A stretch of 64,000 bases of DNA, from positions 19,316 to 83,315 of the forward strand of contig JAGWUS010000009.1 in assembly GCA_028868305.1 (NCBI GenBank), given 5' to 3'. The translations under genes were made by a program, and so were the position numbers. This stretch comes from Burkholderiales bacterium. GTDB lineage: Bacteria > Pseudomonadota > Gammaproteobacteria > Burkholderiales > Burkholderiaceae_C. A model generated the notes under the pieces. The model saw only the letters and a program-made list of their open reading frames with translations. It made no database searches and was not told the origin of the DNA. Shown one piece after another: positions 30,833 to 40,844 of the stretch; position 1 is the stretch's first letter, and every line of letters starts with the position of its first letter.

Positions 30833-33553
30833 CTAATATGACCCAAATATGGCCGCCCAGAGTGCCAGGCCTGCCTTGCGCTCCTCCACGGCTTGTGTCA
30901 GATCTACTTGTGTGGGCTCTTCATTCAAGCGTGCACGGTGCTGGATCTGCCGCAGCGCGCGATAGGCCTGTGCCGCTTGCTCGCCGGTATCGCCAGGCAA
31001 CAGGCCGCAGGCTTGGGCGCGCTGCAACAGCGCAATATTGCCCACGTTGGCCCGTAGTTCGGTGTGCCTGTGCCCCTGGGACAGCACCAGAAACTGCACC
31101 ACAAACTCGATGTCCACCATCCCGCCGGGGCTGTGTTTGACGTCAAACTGGTCGGCCTTGACCGGGTGGGCGGCGCGGACCCGGGCGCGCATGCTGGCGA
31201 TTTCTTCGCGCAGGGCCTGCTCTTCGCGCTGTGTGCCAATCACGGCTTCGCGCACGGCATCAAACCGCGCCTGCAGTTCGGGTGCACCCAGCACGCAGCG
31301 TGCCCGCGTCATGGCCTGGTGTTCCCAGGTCCAGGCGGTGTTGCTGCCGCGCTGCTGCTGGTAGTTGGCGTAGGAGGTGAAACTGGTCACCAGCAGCCCC
31401 GAGTTTCCGTTGGGGCGCAGGGCGGTGTCGATCTCGTACAGGTCGCCTTCGCCGGTTTTGACGGTCAGCCAATTGATGAGCTTGCGCACTAGCGCCGCAT
31501 AGACCTCGCCGGCACGGTCGTCCTCGTCATCGTAGACGAACACGATGTCCAGGTCGCTACCATAGCCCAGTTCCTTGCCGCCGAGCTTGCCATAGGCAAT
31601 GATGGCAAAGCGATGGTCGGGCCGGTGTCTGTTCTTCAGGCGCTCCCAGCACCAGCGCGCGGTGATGCGCAAAATACTGTCTGCCAGCCCACTGAGGTCA
31701 TCGGCCACTTGCTCCACCGTGAGTCGCCCTTCGACGTCGCGCGCCAAGGTGCGGAACACCTCGGCATGGTGCGCACGGCGAAGCAGGTTGAGCAGGGCCT
31801 CATCGTCGTCCTCACCGCTGCCTTGCAGGGCGGCGCGGCGGCGCTCGATTTCCTGCTCGAAATCCAGCGCATCAAAACGTTCTTCCATCAGGGCGCTGCC
31901 GGCCAGTTCGTCAATCACGCCCGGATGCTTTAGCAGGTAGCGTGCCGGCCAGCGTGCCGCCCCCAGAATGCGCAGCAGGCGTTCATGCACATTGGGCCGT
32001 TCCAGCAGCAAGGCCAGATAGCTTTCGCGGCGCAGCAGGGGTTCAATCCAGTCGGCCAAGCGTACGGCCGCGTTTTCGGACACCCGTCCCTCGCGCACCC
32101 ACTGTGCGGTACGTAGCACCAGCCGCCCCAGCCGCGCGCGGGACTCTTCCCGCAAGGCCAGGACGCGGGGATGTTCACGCCAGCTTGCGACCCGGTCACG
32201 GAAAGGGCCCTGCAGTTCTGCCATCAGCGCGTTCAGGTCGTTGCCGTCCACTGCGGCCTTGCCGTTGCAGCCTTTGCATTCCTTCTGGGCGCCGCCCAGC
32301 AGGGCGTCAAATTCCTGCGCTACCAGTTCCCGATGGGTGTCGAGCTGGCTCAGGAAAGCGCTGGTGTCGCTGAAGCCCAGAGTCTGTGCAATCCAGGCCA
32401 GGTCGCCATCGCTGCTGGGCAATACATGGGTTTGCTGGTCGTCCAGGTACTGGATGCGGTGTTCTACCTGACGCAGAAACACATAGGCCTGTGCCAGTGC
32501 ATCGGCGGTGTTTTGCGGCATCAGCCCCGCCGTGGCAATGCGCTGCAGCGCACTGACCGTAGGACGGGTGCGCAGCTCGGGAAACTGGCCGCCGCGCACC
32601 ACCTGCAGGAGTTGCACGGTGAATTCAATTTCGCGTATGCCGCCGCGCGACAGCTTGACGTCGTTATTGCGTTCGGGCCTTCCGGCGCTGCGCCGGGTGG
32701 AGTGTTCGCGGATCTGCCGGTGCAGCAACCGCAGCGCGTCAAAGACGTTGTAGTCCAGGTAGCGGCGAAACACGAACGGAACCACCAGACTGCGCAGGTA
32801 CAGCGCGCAACCCGACGCCATCGCGCTGCGGGGCGCAACCACCCGGCTTTTGAGCCAGGCAAAGCGCTCCCACTCGCGTCCCTGTACATGAAAATATTCT
32901 TCCAGCGCACCCAGCGAGACCGCTGGCGGCCCAGAGTTGCCATTGGGGCGCAGCGCCAGATCCACGCGGAATACGAAGCCATGCTCCGAGGTGTCACCCA
33001 CCAGACCATAGATGGCGCGCACCAGCTTGGCGAAGTATTCCTGGTTGGAGATGCGGTTGCGTCCTTCGGCATTGCCGGCGGTTTCGCCGTCATGGTCGTA
33101 GATGTAGATCAGGTCGATGTCGCTGGAGACATTGAGCTCGCGCGCCCCGAGCTTGCCCATGCCCACGATGCAGAGCTGTGCAGGTTCACCCTTGCGGGTG
33201 ATGGGCGCGCCATGGCTTTCTTCGAGGGTCTTGCAGCTCTCCAGATACGCAATATCCAGGGCCCATTCGGCCAGCGCCGTCATCGTGCTGGTGACGGTCT
33301 GCAAAGCGGCGCCCTCGTCGCAATCCAGGCACGCCAACCGCTCAAGGACGAGCTGTCGGGTTGTGCGCAAGGCGTCCGCAATGCTGGCCCCCGTGGCCCG
33401 CAAGGCGTCGTAGGCGATCTGCATTTCGCCGTGCATGGGCGCGCCGGGGGGTAACAGAAGGAGTTGGGTTTCGTAACGGCGATGAATGCGCTGGACAAAA
33501 CGCGACGCCCGCGCCAGGGGGGCGGTCGCGTTGCGGGTCATAATTCCTGACAT
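30833..33553 (-). CDS. glnE: Glutamine synthetase adenylyltransferase/adenylyl-removing enzyme
   Basis: The product is about 906 residues with two nucleotidyltransferase domains. The N-terminal deadenylylating domain has GKLGARELNVSSDIDLIYIYD, and the C-terminal adenylylating domain has GKLGGKELGYGSDLDIVFVYDDE. Helical regulatory segments that bind PII lie between. It controls glutamine synthetase by adding or removing AMP in response to nitrogen. Starts at 33562 (GTG), 33553 and 33541 (ATG) are all possible; none has a strong ribosome site. It is divergent from yhdP with a gap of only 24 bases. Confidence 0.95.
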   Translation of the reverse strand: MSGIMTRNATAPLARASRFVQRIHRRYETQLLLLPPGAPMHGEMQIAYDALRATGASIADALRTTRQLVLERLACLDCDEGAALQTVTSTMTALAEWALDIAYLESCKTLEESHGAPITRKGEPAQLCIVGMGKLGARELNVSSDIDLIYIYDHDGETAGNAEGRNRISNQEYFAKLVRAIYGLVGDTSEHGFVFRVDLALRPNGNSGPPAVSLGALEEYFHVQGREWERFAWLKSRVVAPRSAMASGCALYLRSLVVPFVFRRYLDYNVFDALRLLHRQIREHSTRRSAGRPERNNDVKLSRGGIREIEFTVQLLQVVRGGQFPELRTRPTVSALQRIATAGLMPQNTADALAQAYVFLRQVEHRIQYLDDQQTHVLPSSDGDLAWIAQTLGFSDTSAFLSQLDTHRELVAQEFDALLGGAQKECKGCNGKAAVDGNDLNALMAELQGPFRDRVASWREHPRVLALREESRARLGRLVLRTAQWVREGRVSENAAVRLADWIEPLLRRESYLALLLERPNVHERLLRILGAARWPARYLLKHPGVIDELAGSALMEERFDALDFEQEIERRRAALQGSGEDDDEALLNLLRRAHHAEVFRTLARDVEGRLTVEQVADDLSGLADSILRITARWCWERLKNRHRPDHRFAIIAYGKLGGKELGYGSDLDIVFVYDDEDDRAGEVYAALVRKLINWLTVKTGEGDLYEIDTALRPNGNSGLLVTSFTSYANYQQQRGSNTAWTWEHQAMTRARCVLGAPELQARFDAVREAVIGTQREEQALREEIASMRARVRAAHPVKADQFDVKHSPGGMVDIEFVVQFLVLSQGHRHTELRANVGNIALLQRAQACGLLPGDTGEQAAQAYRALRQIQHRARLNEEPTQVDLTQAVEERKAGLALWAAIFGSY

Positions 33554-33577
33554 AGATACCACTGCACGAGAATTGAT

Positions 33578-36500
33578 TTGACACCGACCCCATCGCTACT
33601 GCTCAGAGCCGTTGCATCGGCTTCGCGCTGGGCATTGTGGTTGCTCGCCTTAATGTGGATCACGCTGGCTGTGGTCTGGGGTGGGCTGCATTTTGTGATT
33701 GTGCCGCGAATTGGCGAGTTGCGCCCGTGGCTGGAGCAGCAGGCTTCCAGTGCGTTGGGTATCACGGTGCGCATTGGTTCCATCGTGGCGCGTTCCAACG
33801 GGCTGATTCCCTCCGTGGAGATGGTGGATCTGCGTCTGCTGGACCCCCAGGGCCGGGAAGCCCTGCATTTGCCCCATGTGCTGGCGGCGCTCTCGCCGCG
33901 ATCGGCCCTGAGCCTGAGTTTCGAGCAGTTATACGTGGAAGGGCCGGTGCTGGACGTGCGCCGCACGGCTGATGGCCGATTCTGGGTGGCTGGACTGGAG
34001 TTGCCGAAAACGGCGGGTGACAGCAGCGCCGCGGCCGACTGGGTGTTCTCCCAGGCCGAAATGGCGGTGCGTCATGGCACGGTGCGTTGGACCGATGAGA
34101 TGCGCGGTGCCCCCACCCTGGAATTGAACGATGTGGATGTGGTGTTGCGCAACCGGCACCTCAGCCATGCGCTGCGCATCGATGCCAATCCACCGCCTGA
34201 ATGGGGCGAGCGGCTGAGCCTGTCGGGCGTCTTCAAACAACCCCTTTTGAGCCGGGGTGCCGGTCGCTGGCGGGACTGGCAGGGGCAGCTGTACGCCCAG
34301 TTTCCGCGCGTGGATGTGGTTCAGCTGCGTCGTTATGTGGATCTTGGGGTCGATGTGGCTCAGGGTGCGGGCGTCCTGCGGGCCTGGGTGGATGTCCGCC
34401 GCGGCGAATGGACCGGCGCAACGGCCGATGTCGCCATGGAGCAGGTTAACGTCCGGGTGTCACCCAAACTAGAGCCCGTGACCTTGAGCACGGTGTCCGG
34501 GCGCCTGGGTGCGCGGCGCCTGGAGGGCGGCTATGAGTTCTTCACCGAAGCGCTGGCGTTCCAAACCCTAGACGGGTTGCACTGGCCGGGCGGCAATGTG
34601 CGTGTGGCACTGTTTGATGCCCAGGGGCGCAACCCGGCGCGCGGTGAAATTGCTGCTGATCGGTTGGACCTCGCGGCGATGGTGGAGATCGCCCAGCGCC
34701 TGCCCATCGATGAAGCCGCGCAGCAGGCCCTGACCACCTACGCGCCCAAGGGGTTGGTTGAGCAGTTGCAGGCCAGCTGGCTGGGGCCCATCGCCAGCCC
34801 CGAGCGCTATGCCGTCAAAGGCCGGGTCGCCCGATTGGAGGTGGCAGCCCAGCCGGCACCGCTGGTCATGCCGGGTGTGCAGGGTATTAATCTGGACTTT
34901 GATGTGAACCAGGTGGCTGGCAAGGCCAGCATCTCCATGACCGGGGGCCTGGTGGATCTGCCAGGTGTGTTTGAAGATCCGGTGATTCACCTGGACCAGT
35001 TGGCGGGTGATGTGCAGTGGAAGCTGGAGGGCGAGCGCATTCAGGTCAGCGCGTCAAGTTTGCGCTTTGCCAATGCCGATGCCCAAGGCGAGGCACAGTT
35101 CAAGTGGCAAACCGCCCAGGCGCCAGCCGGTGTGGTGTCCCACCATGGCCGCTTCCCTGGCATCCTGGATTTGCAGGGCACCCTGAGTCGGGCAGATGGT
35201 ACAAGGTTGCACCGTTACCTGCCGCAGGCGCTCGGTGGTGACGTGCGCAAATACCTGCGTGAAGCCGTGCAGGCAGGGACCGCATCCAATGTGAAATTCA
35301 GGCTCAAGGGGGATTTGCGCACCTTCCCCTATGCCGATGCCAGGCAGGGTGACTTCCGTATTTCTGCCGACGTGAAGAACGCCACCTTTGCTTATGCGCC
35401 GGCTTTTTTGCTACCCAAGGACAGCATGCCCTGGCCTGCTTTGACGCAACTCTCGGGTGAGTTGGTGATTGATCACAATGTCCTGCAGGTCAAGGGTGCG
35501 CGCGGCGTCCTAGGGGTGACGGGCATGCAATTCAGCAAGGCCGAAGCGGTGCTGAGCAATCTCTATGACAAGTCGATGCTGTCGGTAACGGCAGAGGGCA
35601 AGGGCCCGCTGGGTGATGCGTTGGCGCTGGTCAATGGCTCGCCACTGGGGGGGATGATGGGCAAGGCGCTGGCGCGCGCCAGCGCTGCGGGTCCGGCAGA
35701 TTTCCGCCTCAAGCTGGGTTTCCCCCTGGCGGCGGTGGAGCGTGCCACAGTGCAGGGCGCCGTGGTTCTTGCAGGAAACGATGTCCAGATATCGCCCGAA
35801 ACGCCGCGCCTTGCGCGTCTGCGCGGCACGGTGGCGTTCAACGAAAACGGGTTTTCGGTCAGTGGTGCGCAGGCCCGCGCCCTGGGTGGTGATGTGCGCA
35901 TTGAAGGCGGCCTGACCGTAGCGGCGCCTGGCACCGCTGCTGCAGCCAAATCCCCGACCACGCTGCGCATCCAGGGTACGGCCACGGCAGACGGGCTGCG
36001 CCAGGCCCGCGAACTGGGTTTTGCCGCACGGCTGGCACAGTACGCCACTGGCTCCGCAACCTACCAGGTGGTGCTGGGACTGCGCCAGGGCATTCCCGAG
36101 TTGCTGATCAGCAGTCCGCTGGCCGGCCTGGCCCTGAACCTGCCTGCACCCTTTGCCAAGCCGGCAGAGGCCACCTTGCCAGTGCGGGTGGAAACCACGG
36201 CGGTGCGCAACTCGCTGGTAGCCGGCGCCATCCAGCAGGATCAATTGCAGATGGAGGTAGGGCGGCTGGCCAGCATCCGCTATGTGCGTGACGTGTCCGG
36301 TGCAGATGCGCGGGTGCTCAGGGGGGCCATTGGTATTGGTCTGGCGGGCGATGAGAGTGCGCCCATGCCCGATACCGGGGTGGTTGCCAATATCAATCTG
36401 GCCGCAGTGGATGTGGATGCCTGGACGCAACTGCTGGGTAAGGTGTCGGGTACCGACGTGCCTACACCGCAGAGCACAAACCAGCCTGGCATGGCTTACC

Positions 36501-37633
36501 TGCCAACCAGCATGGCGGTGCGCGCACGTGAACTGACTGTGGGCAGCCGCAAGTTCAACAACATCGTGATTGGGGGGTCGCGTGAAGGCCAGCTGTGGCG
36601 CGCCAACCTGGATGCAACCCAACTCAGTGGCTATGTGGAGTACCGCCAGTCGACAGGACCTGCTGCAGGGCGGTTGTACGCCCGCCTAGCCCGCCTGGTC
36701 ATTGGCCAGAGCACGGCGCAGGAGGTGGAAAACCTGCTGGATGAGCAGCCCACCAGTATCCCGGCCCTGGACGTGGTGGTGGAAGATCTCGAGTTGCGTG
36801 GCAAGAAGCTCGGACGTATCGAGATCGATGCAGTCAATCTGGCTGCTGGTGCCTCACAGCGCGAGGCGGCCCGCGAGTGGCGTCTGAACCGCTTCAATAT
36901 CATTACACCGGAGGCGGTGCTGACCGCCGATGGGAACTGGACCACGGTCGCAACGCCATCTGCCGCTGCGACGGGCCGCAGTATCAAGGAACGCCGGCGC
37001 ACCCTGCTCAATTTCAAGCTTGATATTGCTGACGCTGGCGATGTGCTGGTGCGCATGGGGATGTCCAGCGTGGTGCGCAAGGGCAAAGGCAAGATCGAAG
37101 GCCAGGTGGCCTGGCTGGGTTCCCCCATCACATTGGACTATCCCAGCATGGCGGGAAACTTCCATGTCAATGTGGAAAATGGGCAGTTTCTCAAAGCCGA
37201 CCCAGGCATTGCCAAGCTGCTGGGGGTGCTGAGCCTGCAGTCTTTGCCGCGGCGCCTGGTGCTCGATTTCCGTGATGTGTTCTCGGAAGGCTTTGCGTTT
37301 GACTTCCTGCGTGGCGATGTCACCATCGAGCAGGGCATTGCGCGCACCAACAACCTGCAGATGAAGGGCGTGAACGCCGCGGTGCTGATGGAAGGACAGG
37401 CCGACATTGCCAGGGAAACCCAGATGCTCAAGGTGGTGGTGGTGCCGGAGATCAATGCCGGCAGCGCGTCGCTGCTCACCGCAGTCATCAATCCGCTGGT
37501 GGGTTTGACCACCTTTCTGGCCCAGGCGATCTTGCGCCGCCCCCTGATTGAGGCGAATACGCAGGAGTTTCTGGTTGACGGAACCTGGGTCGACCCGCGG
37601 GTGACGCGGGTCGAGCACAAGAGCGCCCCTTAA
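33578..37633 (+). CDS. yhdP: YhdP-family AsmA-like envelope protein
   Basis: This very large protein (1351 residues; E. coli YhdP is somewhat shorter) has one N-terminal membrane anchor (about residues 15-40) and then a long beta-rich periplasmic region. The DUF3971 region has FEQLYVEGPVLDVRRTADG, and the AsmA-like C-terminus has YPSMAGNFHVNVENGQFLK and RGDVTIEQGIARTNNLQMKG. Such proteins form bridges that move phospholipids to the outer membrane. The start is a TTG; no better one exists before the anchor. The nitrilase gene follows after 18 bases. Confidence 0.92.
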   Translation: MTPTPSLLLRAVASASRWALWLLALMWITLAVVWGGLHFVIVPRIGELRPWLEQQASSALGITVRIGSIVARSNGLIPSVEMVDLRLLDPQGREALHLPHVLAALSPRSALSLSFEQLYVEGPVLDVRRTADGRFWVAGLELPKTAGDSSAAADWVFSQAEMAVRHGTVRWTDEMRGAPTLELNDVDVVLRNRHLSHALRIDANPPPEWGERLSLSGVFKQPLLSRGAGRWRDWQGQLYAQFPRVDVVQLRRYVDLGVDVAQGAGVLRAWVDVRRGEWTGATADVAMEQVNVRVSPKLEPVTLSTVSGRLGARRLEGGYEFFTEALAFQTLDGLHWPGGNVRVALFDAQGRNPARGEIAADRLDLAAMVEIAQRLPIDEAAQQALTTYAPKGLVEQLQASWLGPIASPERYAVKGRVARLEVAAQPAPLVMPGVQGINLDFDVNQVAGKASISMTGGLVDLPGVFEDPVIHLDQLAGDVQWKLEGERIQVSASSLRFANADAQGEAQFKWQTAQAPAGVVSHHGRFPGILDLQGTLSRADGTRLHRYLPQALGGDVRKYLREAVQAGTASNVKFRLKGDLRTFPYADARQGDFRISADVKNATFAYAPAFLLPKDSMPWPALTQLSGELVIDHNVLQVKGARGVLGVTGMQFSKAEAVLSNLYDKSMLSVTAEGKGPLGDALALVNGSPLGGMMGKALARASAAGPADFRLKLGFPLAAVERATVQGAVVLAGNDVQISPETPRLARLRGTVAFNENGFSVSGAQARALGGDVRIEGGLTVAAPGTAAAAKSPTTLRIQGTATADGLRQARELGFAARLAQYATGSATYQVVLGLRQGIPELLISSPLAGLALNLPAPFAKPAEATLPVRVETTAVRNSLVAGAIQQDQLQMEVGRLASIRYVRDVSGADARVLRGAIGIGLAGDESAPMPDTGVVANINLAAVDVDAWTQLLGKVSGTDVPTPQSTNQPGMAYLPTSMAVRARELTVGSRKFNNIVIGGSREGQLWRANLDATQLSGYVEYRQSTGPAAGRLYARLARLVIGQSTAQEVENLLDEQPTSIPALDVVVEDLELRGKKLGRIEIDAVNLAAGASQREAAREWRLNRFNIITPEAVLTADGNWTTVATPSAAATGRSIKERRRTLLNFKLDIADAGDVLVRMGMSSVVRKGKGKIEGQVAWLGSPITLDYPSMAGNFHVNVENGQFLKADPGIAKLLGVLSLQSLPRRLVLDFRDVFSEGFAFDFLRGDVTIEQGIARTNNLQMKGVNAAVLMEGQADIARETQMLKVVVVPEINAGSASLLTAVINPLVGLTTFLAQAILRRPLIEANTQEFLVDGTWVDPRVTRVEHKSAP

Positions 37634-37651
37634 AGAAGGCATGGAACAGAC

Positions 37652-38467
37652 ATGAAAATTGCCGCCATCCAGATGGTTTCCACCGGCACACTGGCCGACA
37701 ACCTGCAGCAGGCGGGCACGCTACTGAAGCAGGCGGCTGCACAGGGCGCAGAACTGGCGGTGTTACCCGAATATTTTTGCCTGATCGGGCAGCACGATGC
37801 GGGCAAACTGGCCATTCAGGAGCCGTACGGCAAGGGACCAATCCAGCAGTTTCTGGCTGACACCGCGCGCACCCTTGGCCTTTGGATTGTGGGCGGCACC
37901 CTGCCGCTGACGGCTACCCAGCCCGACCGGGTGTTCAACAGCACCCTGGTTTTCAACCCAAAGGGTGACTGCGTGGCCCGCTACGACAAGATGCATCTTT
38001 TCCGTTTTGACAACGGGGTGGAGCGCTATGACGAATCACGCGTGCTGGAGCGTGGCGCCACACCCACCCGGTTCGAATTGCCGTCCCGGGACGGCCACCG
38101 CTGGCTATTGGGTCTGAGCGTGTGCTACGACCTGCGGTTCCCCGAGTTGTACCGCGCTTATGCGCAGCAGGGTGTCGACCTGATTCTGGTGCCCAGCGCC
38201 TTCACCCACACCACCGGCCAGGCGCACTGGGAGGTGCTGCTGCGCGCCCGTGCTATTGAAAACCTGGCTTTTGTGGCCGCCGCGGCGCAGGGTGGAGTGC
38301 ACCCCAATGGGCGGCACACCTGGGGCCAGTCGCTGGCCATTGACCCCTGGGGGCAGGTGCTGGCCGAGCAGGCACAGGGCCTGGGCGTCGTGCTGGCCGA
38401 GATGGACGCCGCCCAGTTGGTTCAACGCCGTAGCCAGTTGCCTGCATTGGACCACCGCTTGCTGTGA
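37652..38467 (+). CDS. Carbon-nitrogen hydrolase, Nit1/NIT2-like
   Basis: The 271-residue protein has the catalytic triad of the nitrilase superfamily: Glu in LAVLPEYFCLIG, Lys in RYDKMHLFRF and Cys in GLSVCYDLRFPELYR. It resembles the omega-amidase and deaminated-glutathione amidase (NIT1) group, which repair side products. The ATG follows GGAAC. It probably shares a transcript with yhdP. A dispersed repeat copy follows its stop. Confidence 0.92.
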   Translation: MKIAAIQMVSTGTLADNLQQAGTLLKQAAAQGAELAVLPEYFCLIGQHDAGKLAIQEPYGKGPIQQFLADTARTLGLWIVGGTLPLTATQPDRVFNSTLVFNPKGDCVARYDKMHLFRFDNGVERYDESRVLERGATPTRFELPSRDGHRWLLGLSVCYDLRFPELYRAYAQQGVDLILVPSAFTHTTGQAHWEVLLRARAIENLAFVAAAAQGGVHPNGRHTWGQSLAIDPWGQVLAEQAQGLGVVLAEMDAAQLVQRRSQLPALDHRLL

Positions 38468-38482
38468 GTGGCAATGGAAAAA

Positions 38483-38533
38483 GCTACTAATTTAATAGCT
38501 GCTTGTGCATATTCCATGCGGGCCGGAGGCCTT
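38483..38533 (+). repeat. Dispersed 49-bp repeat, copy 4
   Basis: GCTACTAATTTAATAGC then TGCTTGTGCA, ending in GGCCGGAGGCC. This intergenic copy lies between the nitrilase stop and the small convergent gene, and is the best single representative of the family. Confidence 0.88.
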
Positions 38534-38681
38534 ATTTATTTTTATTTTGGTCCGATGAGGCGTCCCGGGCATCGTTGCTGCCAGGCAGTTCGCCGTTTTG
38601 GCGGCCCGAGAACATGGTCCACCAGATGATGCCGACCAGAATCAGGCCGGCTCCCAGGGCTTCCAGCAGTAACAGTGTCAT
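38532..38681 (-). CDS. Small single-span membrane protein
   Basis: The 49-residue protein has one membrane helix (TLLLLEALGAGLILVGIIWW) and a polar tail rich in Asp, Asn and Lys. GGAAA lies about 10 bases before the ATG. Its start codon overlaps the mltA start codon on the opposite strand (CATG at 38679-38682), so each gene's promoter must lie in the other. I do not recognise a family. The coding call rests on composition and ribosome site. Confidence 0.6.
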   Translation of the reverse strand: MTLLLLEALGAGLILVGIIWWTMFSGRQNGELPGSNDARDASSDQNKNK

Positions 38682-39813
38682 GTTGCGGTTTCCGTTGTGG
38701 TGGTTTGTGGCCTGCATTGTAGGAACACTGGCTGGCTGCGGCAGCGCACCCACGGTGCATCCCACGGCGCCCTCGCGTCAGGTTACAGCGCCCCCGGCCA
38801 TGGCCTCCAATCTGGCCGGTGTGCTGTCCCAGCCGCGCAGCCGCTGGGTGCCGGTGGCATGGTCCGAACTGCCGGGTTTTGGGCAGGACAATCTGTCGGA
38901 AGCCTGGAACGCCTGGCTCAAGAGTTGTGAAAAGCCGCAGCCGCCGATGGCCGCACTGTGCAGCGAGGTGCGCCGTCTCAGCATTGCCGACGGACAAATG
39001 CAGCGTGACTGGATGCAGTCCCGCCTGAAGCCCTACCGGGTAGAGTCCATCCAGGGCGAATCCACTGGCATGCTGACCGGGTATTTCGAACCGCAACTCG
39101 AAGCCAGTCGCGTGCCTACGACCGCGTTTACCGTGCCGCTGTACCAGCCGCCGCTGAATCTGGCGCAGCGCAAGCCCTGGTTCACCCGGCAGGAAATCGA
39201 CACCCTGCCGGAAGCCCAGGCCGCTTTGCAGGGCCGTGCCATTGCGTACCTCGCGGACCCGGTTGATGCTCTGGTATTGCAGATTCAGGGCTCTGGCCGC
39301 CTGCGGATCACGCAGCCCGACGGCAGCCAGCGCTGGATTCGCCTGGCCTACGCCGGCACCAATGACCAGCCCTACCGCAGCGTGGGCCGCTGGCTGCTGG
39401 ACCAGGGGCTGATTCGGGACGCGTCATGGCCCGGCATCAAGGCCTGGCTGGCGCAAAACCCGCCACGACGCCAGGAACTGCTGTGGAGCAATCCGCGCAT
39501 GGTGTTTTTCAAGGAAGAAGCACTGAGTGATCTGGATGCTGCCTTTGGTCCAAAAGGGGCGCAGGGCGTGGCGCTCACACCGGGTCGCTCCATCGCGATT
39601 GACCCTGGCAGCATTCCTTATGGCACCCCGGTGTGGATGACGTCCAGCGGTCCGCAGGGCGCGCTGCAGAAGCTGGTGCTGGCGCAGGACACCGGCAGCG
39701 CCATCACCGGCGCAGTGCGGGCTGACTATTTTGCGGGCTGGGGCGCCGAAGCGGCAGACCTTGCGGGGCGCCTGCGGCAGCCACTTCAGTTATGGGCACT
39801 CTGGCCGAAGTAA
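38680..39813 (+). CDS. mltA: Membrane-bound lytic murein transglycosylase A
   Basis: The 377-residue protein has a lipoprotein signal (MLRFPLWWFVACIVGTLAGCG; lipobox LAGC). The MltA domain has GMLTGYFEPQLEASR, VLQIQGSGRLRI, YAGTNDQPYRSVGRWL and MVFF. The 3D domain has SIAIDPGSIPYGTPVWM and AQDTGSAITGAVRADYFAGWG with the catalytic Asp. It cleaves peptidoglycan glycan strands to anhydro-muropeptides. The frame is open to 38503, but the signal peptide begins at 38680. No clear ribosome site is seen. Confidence 0.94.
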   Translation: MLRFPLWWFVACIVGTLAGCGSAPTVHPTAPSRQVTAPPAMASNLAGVLSQPRSRWVPVAWSELPGFGQDNLSEAWNAWLKSCEKPQPPMAALCSEVRRLSIADGQMQRDWMQSRLKPYRVESIQGESTGMLTGYFEPQLEASRVPTTAFTVPLYQPPLNLAQRKPWFTRQEIDTLPEAQAALQGRAIAYLADPVDALVLQIQGSGRLRITQPDGSQRWIRLAYAGTNDQPYRSVGRWLLDQGLIRDASWPGIKAWLAQNPPRRQELLWSNPRMVFFKEEALSDLDAAFGPKGAQGVALTPGRSIAIDPGSIPYGTPVWMTSSGPQGALQKLVLAQDTGSAITGAVRADYFAGWGAEAADLAGRLRQPLQLWALWPK

Positions 39814-39870
39814 TGAAGATGCCGTTACTATGCGCGTTAGACATTCATTGACTATTGACTGGACACCACC

Positions 39871-40830
39871 ATGAGCAAGACTTCAGCCATGCGCGACATT
39901 GACGAACGGACCAATCTGGCCGGCAACAGCATGTTTGAGTTGCTGCTGTTTCGTTTGGGCGAAGCACCGGGCACCCAGAAGCGCGAGTTGTTTGGCATCA
40001 ATGTGTTCAAGGTGCGCGAGATCATGGTCATGCCGGAAATTACTGCCATGGTGAACGCACCCCCGTCGGTGATGGGCGTGGCCAACATCCGTGGCCAAAT
40101 GATTCCCGTGGTGAACCTGCCCCTGATTACCGGCTGCAACCCCACCAAAGGGCTGGGCATTCTTCTGGTCACCGAGTTTGCGCGTACCACCCAGGCGTTT
40201 GCGGTGGAAGAGGTCAATGAGATTGTGCGGCTGGAGTGGAAGCAGGTGCTGTCGGCTGAGGGCACGGGTGGTGGTCTGGTCACCAGTATCGCGCGGCTCG
40301 ATGGCAATGCGGAAACCACCCGTCTGGCACAGGTGCTCGATGTGGAGCAGATCCTGCGCGATGTGTTCCCGGAGCAGCACAAAGCCATTGATGAATCCGT
40401 CACCATGCCCAAGGTCAGTATCCCTCCCGGCTCGGTGATTCTGGCCGCTGATGACTCGGCGGTCGCGCGCATGATGATCGAGCAGGGCCTGCAGGCCATG
40501 GATGTGAAGTACATCATGACCAAGACCGGCAAGGAGGCCTGGGAGCGGCTGCAGACCCTGAATGCCGAGGCCACTGCCGCGGGCAAGTCCATTCGCGACA
40601 AGGTAGCCTTGGTGCTGACCGACCTGGAAATGCCAGAGATGGATGGCTTCACGCTGACCAAGAATATCAAGCAAGATGCTCGCTTCAGCGGCATCCCGGT
40701 AATCATCCATTCGTCACTGACCGGCACCACCAACGAGGGCCATGTCAAGAGCGTAGGGGCTGATGCCTATGTGGCCAAGTTCGTGGCCGAAGAACTGGGC
40801 GCCACCATCCGCTCGGTGCTGCATCGCTAA
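39871..40830 (+). CDS. cheV: Chemotaxis coupling protein CheV
   Basis: The 319-residue protein has an N-terminal CheW-like domain (about residues 25-165: FGINVFKVREIM, NIRGQMIPVVNL) and a C-terminal receiver (about 188-315: ILAADDSAVARMM, phospho-Asp in LVLTDLEMPEMDG, and IIHSSL). CheV couples receptors to CheA and adapts by phosphorylation. It stands alone, 20 kb from the chemotaxis cluster at the window end. Confidence 0.95.
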   Translation: MSKTSAMRDIDERTNLAGNSMFELLLFRLGEAPGTQKRELFGINVFKVREIMVMPEITAMVNAPPSVMGVANIRGQMIPVVNLPLITGCNPTKGLGILLVTEFARTTQAFAVEEVNEIVRLEWKQVLSAEGTGGGLVTSIARLDGNAETTRLAQVLDVEQILRDVFPEQHKAIDESVTMPKVSIPPGSVILAADDSAVARMMIEQGLQAMDVKYIMTKTGKEAWERLQTLNAEATAAGKSIRDKVALVLTDLEMPEMDGFTLTKNIKQDARFSGIPVIIHSSLTGTTNEGHVKSVGADAYVAKFVAEELGATIRSVLHR

Positions 40831-40844
40831 GGAGGGAACTGGCT

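Noticed and set aside
32171..33454. Plus-strand open frame of 427 codons over glnE
   Set aside because: Antisense to both glnE nucleotidyltransferase-related regions and without any motif; glnE is certain on the other strand.
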